Assembly: GCA_013360875.1 (NCBI GenBank)
Contig: JABWAU010000066.1
Span: 1-33,292 of the forward strand
Direction of reading: 5' to 3'
Source: Anaerolineales bacterium
Lineage (GTDB): Bacteria > Chloroflexota > Anaerolineae > Anaerolineales > Villigracilaceae
DNA length: 33,292 bases
The translations under genes and the position numbers were made by a program. The notes beneath the pieces are model-generated. The model was not told where the DNA came from. It was given only the letters and a program-made list of their open reading frames with translations, and ran no database searches. The stretch's first letter is position 1, and each line of letters starts with the position of its first letter. Below are positions 33,292 to 33,292 of the stretch, piece after piece.

Positions 33292-33292
33292 A

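Overview
The window looks like a chromosomal segment from a GC-rich Chloroflexota bacterium, most likely an Anaerolineae relative. That placement is inferred from protein style only. The cues are lipoproteins with Thr/Pro-rich linkers, two very large TIR/WD40 membrane proteins, SH3-decorated hydrolases and many short palindromic repeats in the gaps. No rRNA, tRNA, CRISPR array, transposase or phage structural gene was seen.

Positions 263-8317 (+) are mainly metabolic. A zinc-containing MDR-family oxidoreductase is translationally coupled to a GT-C type membrane glycosyltransferase. A small membrane protein overlaps a three-gene acyl-CoA (propionyl-CoA type) carboxylase set: carboxyltransferase, biotin carboxylase and biotin carrier. 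A CYTH-domain protein ends the run. Positions 8387-15198 (+) look accessory. They hold a small SH3-like protein, three proteins I cannot assign (one split by an apparent frameshift at a G6 run), a protealysin-type M4 metallopeptidase followed by its probable inhibitor emfourin, and a GH25 muramidase with four SH3 domains but no export signal.

After a convergent hairpin, a lipoprotein and a histone-deacetylase/acetylpolyamine-amidohydrolase homologue lie on the minus strand, divergent from a nitroreductase. A repeat-filled gap follows (17709-18070). Next comes a minus-strand block: TIR protein 1 (1260 aa), a membrane-anchored glycerophosphodiester phosphodiesterase, a four-helix membrane protein, a GNAT acetyltransferase and a HEAT-repeat protein. 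Divergent from these, 25652-28963 (+) encodes E1alpha, E1beta and E2 of a 2-oxoacid dehydrogenase complex, ending in a strong terminator. No E3 gene is in the window. A truncated MBL-fold pseudogene and a TerB-like gene then converge on TIR protein 2 (993 aa).

The strongest hunt results are as follows. (1) TIR protein 1 appears to be TIR - transmembrane helix - coiled coil - 14 WD40 blades - VHL beta-domain-like module - LamG/ConA-like domain. Its VHL-like module keeps the aromatic/His pocket residues that bind hydroxyproline in human pVHL. The predicted orientation puts TIR inside and sensors outside. (2) A 94-95 bp palindromic element occurs twice (13375-13469 and 33198-33291). Its 17-nt ends are identical, and its two internal hairpins have different but still paired stems around invariant, mutually complementary CTCT and AGAG loops. 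(3) Short palindromic repeats appear to sit inside coding sequence in frame (oxidoreductase, CYTH protein) and at the breakpoint of the MBL pseudogene.
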